A DNA stretch of 38,440 nt, taken from positions 1 to 38,440 of the forward strand of contig CAIOIC010000135.1 of assembly GCA_903858275.1 (NCBI GenBank). Reading direction: 5' to 3'. The position numbers were made by a program, and so were the translations under genes. This stretch comes from an uncultured Verrucomicrobia subdivision 3 bacterium (GTDB lineage: Bacteria; Verrucomicrobiota; Verrucomicrobiia; Limisphaerales; UBA11358). Under the pieces are notes generated by a model, which worked only from the letters and a program-made list of their open reading frames with translations, ran no database searches and was not told the DNA's origin. The number at the start of each line of letters is the position of its first letter. The stretch's first letter is position 1. This document shows, piece by piece, positions 25,167-32,609 of the stretch.

Positions 25167-26356
25167 AAAAGATCCTGATCATTGAGGACGACCAGATCGT
25201 AGCCAATGTTTACCGCAACAAATTTGCGGTTGAGGGCTATCAAGCGGAATTGGCTTCCGACGGCGAGACCGGCCTGAAAATCATGCGCACATTCCGGCCA
25301 GATATAATCATACTCGATCTCATGCTGCCGGGAATTTCCGGCGTGGATGTCATCCGGGAAATTCGCAGCGAGGCGGATTTCTCAAAAATTCCCATTATTG
25401 TTTTTTCCAACACCTACCTGACCAATATGATTCAGGAAGCGTGGCGGGCCGGAGCGAACAAATGTTTATCCAAGTCCAATTGCACGCCCAAGGATGTCAT
25501 TGAAGTCGTGCGTCACAGCATCGGCGACAGCGGCGCAATCCACCAAACCAACGCTTCCATCAAGAAAGAATCCACCGCCGCCACGGCTGAACAGGAAGCG
25601 GCCAACGACGCGGAATTTCAGGCCGATCTGCGCAAGGCTTTCATCGAAAATCTGCCGGTCACGCTCTATTCGCTGCGGACCGGACTGCAGGCGCTGATCA
25701 AGTCCGAAAATGAAATGACCCGGCTCAAGAAGGTTCATGAGATCTACCGCCAGATTCATGCGCTCAACGGAAATGCCGGCGTAGCGGGTCTGGTTCAAAT
25801 TGCGCGGATGGCTTCCGCCTTTGAGGCCTTGCTCAAGGAAATTTACGAAAAACCCAAGAACATCAACGCCTCCACCCTCCGCACCATTGCGACATCCGTG
25901 GATTTCTTGAGCATTCTATTTGACAAAGGAACGCTGCCGGAACAACAGGAAACGCCCATCTCAAAAATTCTAGTCGTGGATGACGAAGCCATTTCCCGCC
26001 GCGCCATCGTTTACGCCCTCGAAAAAGCCCAGCTCAAATCCATCAGCCTAGAAGACCCGGAACAGGCGCTGCAATTGCTGGCGGAAAACGATTTTGACCT
26101 CGTCTTCCTCGACGTGGATATGCCCGGCATGACCGGCTACGAACTCTGCGCCAAACTCCGCGCCATGCCCCAACACAAAAAGACCCCCGTCGTCTTTGTC
26201 ACCAGTCTCAATGACTTTGACGCCCGCACCAATTCCACCATGGCCGGCGGCAACGACTTCATCGGTAAACCATTCCTCTTCATCGAACTGACCGTCAAAG
26301 CGCTCATCCACGTCCTCCAGGCCAAACTCCAGCGCTCGCAGCGGCAAGGCAATTGA
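25163..26356 (+). CDS. Response regulator with REC-HPt-REC architecture
   Basis: 397 aa. First receiver: ILIIEDDQIVANVYRNKF, Asp52 in IILDLMLPG, and KCLSKS. A linker rich in Ala/Glu (KKESTAATAEQEAAND) leads to a helical domain of HPt type with IYRQIHALNGNAGVAGL (His199). Second receiver: ILVVDDEAISRRAIVYALE, Asp317 in VFLDVDMPGMTGYEL, and FIGKPFLF. There is no DNA-binding or enzymatic output domain, so it probably acts as a phosphate relay or by protein contact. Coupled to the hybrid kinase by ATGA, it should be its cognate partner; together they offer up to five receivers and two HPt modules. Confidence 0.92.
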   Translation: MKKILIIEDDQIVANVYRNKFAVEGYQAELASDGETGLKIMRTFRPDIIILDLMLPGISGVDVIREIRSEADFSKIPIIVFSNTYLTNMIQEAWRAGANKCLSKSNCTPKDVIEVVRHSIGDSGAIHQTNASIKKESTAATAEQEAANDAEFQADLRKAFIENLPVTLYSLRTGLQALIKSENEMTRLKKVHEIYRQIHALNGNAGVAGLVQIARMASAFEALLKEIYEKPKNINASTLRTIATSVDFLSILFDKGTLPEQQETPISKILVVDDEAISRRAIVYALEKAQLKSISLEDPEQALQLLAENDFDLVFLDVDMPGMTGYELCAKLRAMPQHKKTPVVFVTSLNDFDARTNSTMAGGNDFIGKPFLFIELTVKALIHVLQAKLQRSQRQGN

Positions 26357-26362
26357 TTGCTT

Positions 26363-26827
26363 GTGAAAAAGTGGAATTTTATTTTTGGTGCTGCGCTCAT
26401 ATTTTTCGCCGCCCTCCAATTATTCACCCCTGCACACACGAATCCGCCGGTGAAAAATGATTTTATCACAGCCACCAAACCAGCCGGCGCCATCACCGAC
26501 AGCCTCCGCGCCGCCTGCTACGACTGCCATTCGCATGAAACAGTCTGGCCGTTTTATGCCCGCATCGCTCCAGTCTCGTGGCTCGTCGCCAGCGATGTAA
26601 ACGAAGGCCGCGAGCATTTGAATTTTTCCGACTGGCCGACGGAAGCCGACCAAGCGGCAAAAAAATTGGATCGCATCAATGAAGTCCTCGACTACGGCGA
26701 AATGCCACCAAAAAAATACACACTCATTCATGCCGATGCCCGCCTCTCCGAGGCGCAACGCAAAGAAATCATGGATTGGACAACCACCTTCGCCCAAAAG
26801 CTTCACGCCGGCCCGCCCAGTCAATAA
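26363..26827 (+). CDS. Membrane-anchored haem-binding-domain protein
   Basis: Small protein (154 aa from the GTG at 26363; a TTG two codons earlier is possible) with an N-terminal hydrophobic segment (WNFIFGAALIFFAALQLF), probably a signal anchor. It carries a single CxxCH haem c motif in RAACYDCHSHETVWPFYARI, followed by PVSWLVASDVNEGREHLNFSDW and later EMPPKKYTLIHADARLSEAQ. This combination is the haem-binding domain seen in many small Bacteroidetes and Verrucomicrobia proteins, in which the Met-Pro-Pro stretch likely gives the second ligand. It should face the periplasm. It starts 6 nt after the response-regulator stop and 3 nt before the esterase, so is in the same operon. Role unknown; electron transfer or haem sensing would both fit. 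Confidence 0.85.
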   Translation: MKKWNFIFGAALIFFAALQLFTPAHTNPPVKNDFITATKPAGAITDSLRAACYDCHSHETVWPFYARIAPVSWLVASDVNEGREHLNFSDWPTEADQAAKKLDRINEVLDYGEMPPKKYTLIHADARLSEAQRKEIMDWTTTFAQKLHAGPPSQ

Positions 26828-26830
26828 CCA

Positions 26831-27463
26831 ATGCTCCATAGCGAATTCATTCCTGCCACTGACAAAAACTCACACCGCCTGTTCGTTGTCCTGCACGGCC
26901 TGGGCGACTCGATTGAAGGCTGGCGCTGGCTGCCCGGCGCGCTGGATTTGCCGTGGCTGAACTATCTCCTCGTCAACGCGCCCGATGAATATTACGGCGG
27001 CTATTCATGGTTTGATTATCCCAGCGACATCGCCCCCGGCATCCACCGCAGCCGGAAACTACTATTTGAATTGCTCGAAGATTTGCGTGCGAAAAACTTT
27101 CCCGCCGACCAGATCACGCTTGGCGGCTTCTCGCAAGGCTGTTTGATGTCGCTTGAAACCGGCTTGCGCTATCCTCACCGGCTCGCCGGCATCGTTGGCA
27201 TCAGCGGCTGGGTGTTTGAAATCGAGAATTTGATCCGCGACCTCACACCTGTCGCCAAAACGCAACGGCTGCTCATCACCCACGGCCATTACGATCCGCT
27301 GCTGCCTTTCGACGGAGCCCGCAACCAGACGCTGCAGCTCAAGGCCGCCGGCCTGAATGTCACCTGGGGCGAATATCCCAAGGAACACACCATCCACGGT
27401 GCCGAGGAAATCGCCAACATTCGCGATTTCGTGAAAGCCGGTTATCTGGTTGTGGGCGGATAA
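26831..27463 (+). CDS. Serine carboxylesterase/phospholipase, alpha/beta hydrolase
   Basis: 210-aa alpha/beta hydrolase of the carboxylesterase (Abhydrolase_2) group. HGLGDSIEGWRW supplies the oxyanion region, ITLGGFSQGCLMSLETGL the nucleophile elbow with the serine of GFSQG, THGHYDPLLPF the acidic residue, and EHTIHGAEEI the histidine. No signal peptide. Relatives hydrolyse short acyl esters or lysophospholipids; the natural substrate here cannot be read. Last gene of the kinase-regulator-haem protein run; its ATG follows the preceding stop by 3 nt. A small hairpin lies just downstream. Confidence 0.9.
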   Translation: MLHSEFIPATDKNSHRLFVVLHGLGDSIEGWRWLPGALDLPWLNYLLVNAPDEYYGGYSWFDYPSDIAPGIHRSRKLLFELLEDLRAKNFPADQITLGGFSQGCLMSLETGLRYPHRLAGIVGISGWVFEIENLIRDLTPVAKTQRLLITHGHYDPLLPFDGARNQTLQLKAAGLNVTWGEYPKEHTIHGAEEIANIRDFVKAGYLVVGG

Positions 27464-27465
27464 AC

Positions 27466-27496
27466 AGCCCGAGCATGCCGTGCTGCCGCGCGGGCT
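27466..27496. terminator. Possible hairpin terminator between convergent genes
   Basis: AGCCCG (27466-27471) pairs with CGGGCT (27491-27496), with an inner AGCA/TGCT pair. No T tract follows on either strand, so termination is only possible, not shown. Confidence 0.35.
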
Positions 27497-27504
27497 TGGG
27501 AAGC

Positions 27505-27708
27505 TCAAACACTCAATTCTCGATGCGCGCCCGGCATCCAGGCTTGTTCCGCGCGCGGCGAGGTTGGTTCAACCCACGCGTTTTCCACCGCCTCACGCAT
27601 CCGGGCGAACCACCATTTGGCCCGCGCCACGCGCTGCTCGCGCCGCCGTCCGTAAATGCGCATCTGGGTTCCATTGAAGCCGAGTTCGAGTTGTTCATTG
27701 TTCGTCAT
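27505..27708 (-). CDS. Small conserved basic protein, function unknown
   Basis: From the ATG ending at 27708 the protein has 67 residues: MTNNEQLELGFNGTQ, an arginine-rich middle (RIYGRRREQRVARAKWWF) and ARMREAVENAWVE. It is preceded on the minus strand by AGAAAGG at good Shine-Dalgarno spacing, which decides this start over an upstream in-frame ATG. I recall similar short proteins with a LxLxFN...RR...AxWWFxxMR layout in verrucomicrobial genomes, but I cannot confirm it. The basic, aromatic character suggests nucleic-acid contact, which is inference. Upstream lies a perfect GGACA-N5-TGTCC palindrome that may be an operator. Confidence 0.65.
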   Translation of the reverse strand: MTNNEQLELGFNGTQMRIYGRRREQRVARAKWWFARMREAVENAWVEPTSPRAEQAWMPGAHRELSV

Positions 27709-27748
27709 AATTTGCCTTTCTTTCGACGACATCCTCGCATGAGGGGTA

Positions 27749-27763
27749 GGACAATGGCTGTCC
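27749..27763. promoter_or_regulatory. Perfect GGACA-N5-TGTCC palindrome upstream of the small protein
   Basis: GGACA (27749-27753), ATGGC, TGTCC (27759-27763), about 41 nt before the small-protein start. The arrangement (TTGGACA then TGTCCTACCCCTC on the minus strand) looks like an operator or a promoter with dyad symmetry. A TGTCCAACCCCTG word lies at a similar distance upstream of the secreted Cys protein gene at 32030. Confidence 0.45.
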
Positions 27764-27842
27764 AAGCCTAAAAATTGTTGAAAAAAGTTTAGGACGGAAA
27801 ATTAAGGAAAAAGCCGGCAGGAAATTCCAATCCGGAATCAAT

Positions 27843-28211
27843 TCAGCGGATTTCCACCACATCGCCAGCTTCCAGCGGAATCACGGCTCCGTTGAGCAAA
27901 ACCGCCGGGTTGAGCTTCGCGCTTTCGCCCTGACGCGTGAGGATGATTTCCTGCGGTTCATTTGGATCCAGATACTTCGCGGTGGCAATCGCCTGCGTCA
28001 GCGTCAGTCCGGCCACCCACGGAACGGAAGCCTTCTCCACCGGTCCGATAACTGAAACTGCGGGAAAAGCTGAAGCAGACTGCGCCTGTTGTCGCAAGGC
28101 GACATTTTGCCCGGCGAGGAAGGCGTTTTGCTCCTTCAGTCGAACCGTGGACTTCGTCGTGCAGCCGGAAACTGCAAACGCCATCGCCAAAATGACCAGA
28201 ACGGCTCTCAT
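27843..28211 (-). CDS. Small SLBB-domain lipoprotein
   Basis: 122-aa protein beginning MRAVLVILAMAFAVSGCTT, a lipoprotein signal with Cys at the end of AVSGC. A short coiled stretch (VRLKEQNAFLAGQNVALRQQ) follows, then an SLBB-like beta-grasp domain (VSVIGPVEKASVPWVAGLTL, TAKYLDPNEPQEIIL and a final VIPLEAGDVVEIR). SLBB domains occur in polysaccharide export proteins, but here no Wza-type repeats or export genes follow, so it may only bind sugars. Its ATG overlaps the panB TGA (TGATG), so it is last in the thiG-hldE1-panB run. Membrane location is predicted to be the inner or outer leaflet of the periplasm. Confidence 0.8.
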   Translation of the reverse strand: MRAVLVILAMAFAVSGCTTKSTVRLKEQNAFLAGQNVALRQQAQSASAFPAVSVIGPVEKASVPWVAGLTLTQAIATAKYLDPNEPQEIILTRQGESAKLNPAVLLNGAVIPLEAGDVVEIR

Positions 28212-28975
28212 CACGCTCCCATTTCATTCTTCCACGAGGTCACGGCCGATTTGATTTCCGCGGCGCAATTCACCCTGGGTTTCACGAAGCGCGGCGTAAA
28301 CCACGGAAACGCACCAATCAAATCATGCGTTACCAGAATCTGTCCGTCGCAATCCAGCCCGCTGCCAATGCCGATGGTTGGAATCGAAATACCCTGTGAA
28401 ATCTCCTTCGCCACCGGCGGCGTTACCAACTCCAGCACAATGGCAAATGCGCCCACGTCGGCCAGCGCCCTGGCATCTTCCAGTAAACGCTGATGTTCCG
28501 CTTCCTGTTTGCCTTTGATCTTGTAGCCGCCTTCTTCCAAAACATGCTGTGGCAGCATTCCGAGATGCCCCATAAACGGAATTCCGGCGGCGGCAATGGC
28601 TTTGACCTGCGGCAAAATTTCCCGACCGCCTTCGGCCTTCACAAATTCCGCACCGGCAGCAATCAGGCGTTTGGCATTGGCCACCGCATCAGAAATCGTC
28701 TCGTAACTCTTGAACGGCAGATCCGCTCCCAACAGCGCGCTCGGCTTGGCGCGGGAGGCAGCGCGGGTGTGATATTCTATTTCCGCCATCGTGACGTGCG
28801 TGGTGTCAGGATAACCCAGCACCACCATACCCACAGAATCACCGACCAGCATTAATGGCACGCCTGCCTCATCCAGCAGTTTCGCCATCGGAAAATCATA
28901 CGCCGTGAGCGCGGCGATCTTTTCACCGCGCGACTTCATGGAGCGAATTGTCTCGACTGTGATTTTGGGATTCAT
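28211..28975 (-). CDS. panB: 3-methyl-2-oxobutanoate hydroxymethyltransferase
   Basis: First committed enzyme of pantothenate and coenzyme A synthesis: adds a hydroxymethyl group from methylene-tetrahydrofolate to 2-oxoisovalerate. 254 aa. Features: KIAALTAYDFPMAKLLDEAG, LVGDSVGMVVLGYPDT with metal-binding Asp, LGADLPFKSY, FVKAEGG with the substrate lysine and glutamate, IPFMGHLGMLPQ, and TIGIGSGLDCDGQILVTHD. Length and motifs are complete. The ATG overlaps the TGA of the kinase gene (ATGA), indicating coupled translation. No panC or panD is in this window. Confidence 0.96.
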   Translation of the reverse strand: MNPKITVETIRSMKSRGEKIAALTAYDFPMAKLLDEAGVPLMLVGDSVGMVVLGYPDTTHVTMAEIEYHTRAASRAKPSALLGADLPFKSYETISDAVANAKRLIAAGAEFVKAEGGREILPQVKAIAAAGIPFMGHLGMLPQHVLEEGGYKIKGKQEAEHQRLLEDARALADVGAFAIVLELVTPPVAKEISQGISIPTIGIGSGLDCDGQILVTHDLIGAFPWFTPRFVKPRVNCAAEIKSAVTSWKNEMGA

Positions 28976-29985
28976 TTGCCGAAGCTGGCGACCAACTCCT
29001 CCGGCGAGGTGACCGCCGTGCCGACTTTGCCAACCACGATACCGGCGGCGTGGTTTGACAGTATCGCCGCCTCTATCGGCGACGCCCCCGCCGCAATGGC
29101 CAACGTAAACGTGGCGATGACCGTGTCGCCCGCGCCGGAAACATCGAAGACTTCCTGGGCGACCGTGGGGATGTGAAACGGTTTCTGTCCCCGCTGGCAG
29201 AGCAGCATACCCAGTTCGCCCAGCGTGATGAGCAATAGCGCCGGATTCAATTCCTTCAGCAACCGCTCCGCCACCAGCATCAGATTTTTGTCCGCAAAGG
29301 GATTGGCATGCTTCGTCTCGTCCGGCAAATCCGCCAGCTCAAACGCCTCCTTGCGGTTCGGCGTGATGAGCGAGAGATTGCACAAATTCAGGTGATGCAC
29401 CGGCTTCGGGTCGAGGCTCAACCACACGCCCCGCTCATGGCAGAGTGATTTGATTTCATTCAGCAACAACTGCGTCACCACGCCCTTGCCGTAATCACCA
29501 ACGATGACCGCATCGGCTTCCGCCAGTTTCGCTTTGAATCCCGCCAGTAATTTTACCGTTGTTTTCGCATCAAGCGCACCGCGGGTTTCGCGGTCGATGC
29601 GCACCACCTGCTGCTGGTGGGCCACGATGCGCGTCTTGATGCTCGTATGCCGCGCGGAGTTTTTCACCAGACCGCCGCAGCCGATGCGCTGCTCGCCCAG
29701 GAGTTTCAGCAACTTGCGCGCAGCGTCATCGCTGCCAATCGCGCCAAAAAGTTCCGCTGGCGTGGCCAGTGAAACCAAGTTGCGCGCAACGTTCGCCGCG
29801 CCGCCGGGCATGAAACTTTCGCGCGAAAAATCCACCACCGGCACCGGCGCTTCCGGCGAAATGCGCGACACGCCGCCCCAGATGAACTGGTCGAGCATCA
29901 CATCACCGACGACGAGCACGCTGGTCTTTTGCGCAGCAGATAAAATCTGCCGGGCGCGCGATGCGGATAATTTTTTTGCACTCAT
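28972..29985 (-). CDS. D-glycero-beta-D-manno-heptose-7-phosphate kinase (HldE N-terminal type)
   Basis: Ribokinase-family sugar kinase, 337 aa, matching the kinase half of HldE/RfaE: VLVVGDVMLDQFIWGGVSRISPEAPVPVVDF, MPGGAANVARNLVSLA, LSLDPKPVHHLNLCNLSLITPN and the ATP site DVSGAGDTVIATFTLAIAAGAS with catalytic Asp. No nucleotidyltransferase half follows, so this is the stand-alone kinase form. It prepares ADP-heptose for the lipopolysaccharide inner core, in agreement with the lipid A genes in the window. 3 nt from thiG and overlapping panB by 4 nt. Confidence 0.9.
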   Translation of the reverse strand: MSAKKLSASRARQILSAAQKTSVLVVGDVMLDQFIWGGVSRISPEAPVPVVDFSRESFMPGGAANVARNLVSLATPAELFGAIGSDDAARKLLKLLGEQRIGCGGLVKNSARHTSIKTRIVAHQQQVVRIDRETRGALDAKTTVKLLAGFKAKLAEADAVIVGDYGKGVVTQLLLNEIKSLCHERGVWLSLDPKPVHHLNLCNLSLITPNRKEAFELADLPDETKHANPFADKNLMLVAERLLKELNPALLLITLGELGMLLCQRGQKPFHIPTVAQEVFDVSGAGDTVIATFTLAIAAGASPIEAAILSNHAAGIVVGKVGTAVTSPEELVASFGK

Positions 29986-29988
29986 ATT

Positions 29989-30777
29989 TTAATTGAGGAA
30001 CGCCGTCAACGGACTCGTGGCGCTGGCCGTTTCACTGGGCGCACCGAGGCCGATTTCAAACGCGGCGCGCCCCGCTTCCACGGCTAACTTGAACGCGATG
30101 CCCATGCGGTTCGCGTCGTTCGCCACCGCAATGGCAGTGTTCACCAGCACGGCGTCCGCCCCGAGTTCCATCGCCTCCGCCGCGTGACTCGGCGCGCCGA
30201 TGCCGGCATCCACAACCACCGGAACCGTGGCCTGCTCAATAATGATGCGGATCTGGTCGCGCGTCTGGATGCCGCGATTGGAGCCGATGGGCGAACCGAG
30301 CGGCATCACCGTCGCGCAGCCGACTTCCTGCAATCGCTTCGCCAGCACCGGATCAGCATTGATATAGGGCAGCACAGTGAACCCCTCCTTCACCAAAATC
30401 TCCGCCGCCTTGAACGTCTCAATCGGGTCGGGCAGCAGATAGCGCGGGTCGGGGTGGATTTCGAGCTTCACCCATTTCGGCAGACCGGCGGCGACGGCGA
30501 GGCGCGCGAGGCGGACGGCTTCCTCGGCATTCATCGCGCCGCTGGTATTGGGGAGCAGCAGGTATTTTTTGGGGTCAATGAATTCCAGGATGTTCGCGAA
30601 CGGATCTTTCTGCCCGCTCAAATCCGCGCGGCGCAGGGCGACGGTGACCATTTCCGTGCCGCTGGCGGCGAGCGCATCGCGCATAGCTTCGGGCGACGGA
30701 AATTTTCCCGTGCCGAGAATCAGGCGGGATCCAAACTCACGTCCGGCGATGACCAGCTTTTTAGACGACAAAGACAT
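29989..30777 (-). CDS. thiG: Thiazole synthase
   Basis: Builds the thiazole phosphate of thiamine from deoxyxylulose phosphate, dehydroglycine and ThiS-thiocarboxylate. 262 aa starting [32 protein letters not shown] N-terminus ([14 protein letters not shown]), [35 protein letters not shown] with the Schiff-base lysine, [14 protein letters not shown], and [29 protein letters not shown] are diagnostic. The ATG ending at 30777 lines up with the family start. Its substrate deoxyxylulose phosphate is the product of Dxs, also here. No thiS, thiF or thiH is adjacent, and no TPP riboswitch is seen upstream. Confidence 0.95.
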   Translation of the reverse strand: MSLSSKKLVIAGREFGSRLILGTGKFPSPEAMRDALAASGTEMVTVALRRADLSGQKDPFANILEFIDPKKYLLLPNTSGAMNAEEAVRLARLAVAAGLPKWVKLEIHPDPRYLLPDPIETFKAAEILVKEGFTVLPYINADPVLAKRLQEVGCATVMPLGSPIGSNRGIQTRDQIRIIIEQATVPVVVDAGIGAPSHAAEAMELGADAVLVNTAIAVANDANRMGIAFKLAVEAGRAAFEIGLGAPSETASATSPLTAFLN

Positions 30778-30840
30778 TCCGCCTAATTTAGAAAATTTCG
30801 CCGGTTTGTCGAGCCGGTGCTTGCGCACGGCCACTACGGA

Positions 30841-30875
30841 CTTTCCGCTTTCCGCCTTTCACTTTCCGCTTTAGT
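30841..30875. repeat. CTTTCCG heptamer array upstream of the HisA-type gene
   Basis: CTTTCCG, CTTTCCG, CCTTTCA, CTTTCCG and CTTTAGT at exact period 7, ending 8 nt before the ATG at 30884, in the thiG/hisA divergent gap. Confidence 0.8.
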
Positions 30876-30883
30876 CTTGCCCG

Positions 30884-31642
30884 ATGTTTCGTCCGTGCAT
30901 CGACCTGCATGAAGGCAAAGTGAAGCAAATCGTCGGCGGCACGCTCAGCGATGCCGGCGCACGCACCAACTTTGTCTCCGAAAAATCCGCCGCGTGGTTC
31001 GCCGAGCTTTACCGAAGCGATAAACTGACCGGCGGCCATGTCATCCAGCTTGGCTCCGGCAACGAAGCCCAAGCCCGCGCCGCGCTGGCCGCGTTTCCCG
31101 GCGGCTTGCACCTTGGCGGCGGCGTGAATGCCTCAAATGCGCGGGGCTGGCTGGAGGTCGGCGCATCGCATGTCATCGTCACGAGCTGGGTTTTCCGCGA
31201 AGGTCGCGCGGATTGGGCGCGGCTGGATGAACTGGTCAAAGCCATCGGCAAAGGAAAACTCGTCTTGGATTTAAGCTGCCGGAAGCGCGGTGAAAAATAC
31301 TTCGTCGTCACCGACCGCTGGCAAATATTCACCGAATTGGAAGTGAATGCGGAAACGCTTCAGAAGTTTTCTACTTACTGCGCGGAGTTTTTGATCCACG
31401 CCGTGGACGTGGAAGGTTTGTGCCGGGGCATCGACCGCGAGCTGGTGACAAAACTTGGCCAGTGGACGCCGATCCCGACGACTTACGCCGGCGGCGCGAG
31501 CACGCTGGCCGATCTTGAAACAGTCACGCAACTTGGCGAAGGAAAAATTGACCTGACCATCGGTTCGGCGTTGGACATCTTCGGCGGCATTGGTGTGAAA
31601 TACGCGGACTGCGTGAAGTTCAACCAGCGGCCGGCAAAATAA
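30884..31642 (+). CDS. hisA: Eukaryotic-type ProFAR isomerase (HIS6/HisA)
   Basis: TIM-barrel enzyme of histidine synthesis that converts ProFAR to PRFAR. The 252-aa sequence follows yeast HIS6 far more closely than bacterial HisA: CIDLHEGKVKQIVGGTLSD, a TNFVSEKSAAWFAELY stretch, GGHVIQLGSGN, LHLGGGVNASNARGWLEVGA, SHVIVTSWVFREG, VLDLSCRKRGEKYFVVTDRW, EFLIHAVDVEGLCRGIDREL, and YAGGASTLADLETV followed by LTIGSALDIFGGIGVKYADC. The two catalytic acids (Asp in CIDLH, Asp in HAVDVEG) are present. Some bacteria are known to use this eukaryote-like form, but it is uncommon. It stands alone between thiG (divergent) and a convergent secreted-protein gene; other his genes are not in the window. A heptamer array sits in its leader. 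Confidence 0.9.
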   Translation: MFRPCIDLHEGKVKQIVGGTLSDAGARTNFVSEKSAAWFAELYRSDKLTGGHVIQLGSGNEAQARAALAAFPGGLHLGGGVNASNARGWLEVGASHVIVTSWVFREGRADWARLDELVKAIGKGKLVLDLSCRKRGEKYFVVTDRWQIFTELEVNAETLQKFSTYCAEFLIHAVDVEGLCRGIDRELVTKLGQWTPIPTTYAGGASTLADLETVTQLGEGKIDLTIGSALDIFGGIGVKYADCVKFNQRPAK

Positions 31643-31671
31643 AACCGCCGCCGGAAAAATTCCAGCGGCGG
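31636..31671 (-). terminator. Terminator hairpin shared by convergent genes
   Basis: CCGCCGCCGG (31645-31654) pairs with CCAGCGGCGG (31662-31671) with one mismatch around AAAAATT. On the minus strand it is followed by TTTTATTTT, so it fits a terminator for the gene ending at 31695; it also begins 2 nt after the HisA-type stop. Confidence 0.75.
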
Positions 31672-31694
31672 ATGCGAGGAAAATAAATAAGCGG

Positions 31695-32030
31695 TTATTT
31701 CTTCACTTCTTCAATTTTGGTGGCGTTGAGCGTCTGCTTGCCGTCTTTTTCGCTCACGGTGCCGGTCACCGTGACTTTTTCGGTCGAGCCACTGCAGATT
31801 TTCCCATGGAATGCCTTGGCTTCTTTGCCGGTCAGGTTATAGCAGACTTCTTTGCCGGTCACTGTGGCTTTCACAACCGTCTGGCATTTGTCGGCTTGAT
31901 GGAGGGCGCACTTGGCGCAACTGGCGTCACCGGTGATGGTGACTTCTTTATCCGCGGCAAACGCGGTGGTAGTAAGGCTGGTGACGGCAATTCCGGCCAG
32001 CAATGCGATAGTTAGTTTCAATTTATTCAT
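31695..32030 (-). CDS. Small secreted cysteine-containing protein (DUF6370-like)
   Basis: 111 aa with a signal peptide MNKLKLTIALLAGIAVTSLT and TTAFA, cut before ADKEV. The mature protein has a CxxC pair (DASCAKCALHQADKCQTVV), further cysteines in EVCYNLTG and GKICSGST, and short beta-rich repeats (VTITGDASC, VTVTGTVSEKDG). The layout resembles the small DUF6370-like proteins of Planctomycetes and Verrucomicrobia, an assignment I cannot verify. The cysteines suggest metal binding or disulfides in the periplasm. A hairpin with a U tract follows. Upstream lies a TGTCCAACCCCTG word similar to that before the small basic gene. Confidence 0.75.
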   Translation of the reverse strand: MNKLKLTIALLAGIAVTSLTTTAFAADKEVTITGDASCAKCALHQADKCQTVVKATVTGKEVCYNLTGKEAKAFHGKICSGSTEKVTVTGTVSEKDGKQTLNATKIEEVKK

Positions 32031-32095
32031 GTGTTTGGTTGGTTTTCGGGCTGCAGGGGTTGGACAGCGGTAGTTTGCTGGTGTTCAACGAAAAA

Positions 32096-32566
32096 TCAAA
32101 CCTGAAAAAGCTCGCTCACGCTCAAACGGAATTGCGGCACCAGTTTCTCCTGCAAAATCTCGCTGCCCGCCAGGATCCCCTTCAGTTGCAGGCCGAATTC
32201 AAAGCTGTGATAGATCTCCACATTGTCATAACGCGGATCCACCATCCACAGGCGCGGCACGCGATGCTGCTCGTAAATCTCTTTTTTAGTCACCGTGTCA
32301 GCGCGATGGTCATCCCGGCTGATGATTTCAGCGGCCAGAAACAGTTTTCCGGTCGCCGCCATGACCAGGGCGAGGTCGGGGCAAAAGGTCGTGGCATAGG
32401 AAAGCGTCACCTGCGTGCGCGGCGCGAGCAATTGCACCGCCGCCAGCCCCGCGATACTGGCGGCCATTTCCCGATGCAGGCGCGAACAGATAGCCTCGTG
32501 GCGGAGGCTGGGGGCGGAACGCGGCAGCGTCCCGCCATTCAGAATTTCCTCGTAAGGCCGGCTCAT
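32096..32566 (-). CDS. Uma2-family (DUF820) putative endonuclease
   Basis: 156 aa from MSRPYEEILNGGTLPRS. Belongs to the Uma2/DUF820 group of PD-(D/E)XK nuclease-like proteins: FCPDLALVMAATGKLFLAAEII (Asp and Glu of the core), a kept K in TVTKKEIYEQHRVPRLWMVDPRYDNVEIY, a near-perfect match to the family's C-terminal motif. The Lys in the first motif position is replaced, so activity is uncertain. Members are abundant in cyanobacteria and many bacteria and are of unknown role. It starts 43 nt downstream of the RNase HIII stop, same strand. A longer frame upstream overlaps rnhC and is a shadow. Confidence 0.85.
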   Translation of the reverse strand: MSRPYEEILNGGTLPRSAPSLRHEAICSRLHREMAASIAGLAAVQLLAPRTQVTLSYATTFCPDLALVMAATGKLFLAAEIISRDDHRADTVTKKEIYEQHRVPRLWMVDPRYDNVEIYHSFEFGLQLKGILAGSEILQEKLVPQFRLSVSELFQV

Positions 32567-32609
32567 GCGGAAAGTGTCGAAAGGCCAGCGGCCGGTGGCA
32601 AGTTTGGAA

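Noticed and set aside
30778..30883. TPP riboswitch upstream of thiG
   Set aside because: No conserved THI-box motif such as CUGAGA was found in the short divergent gap.
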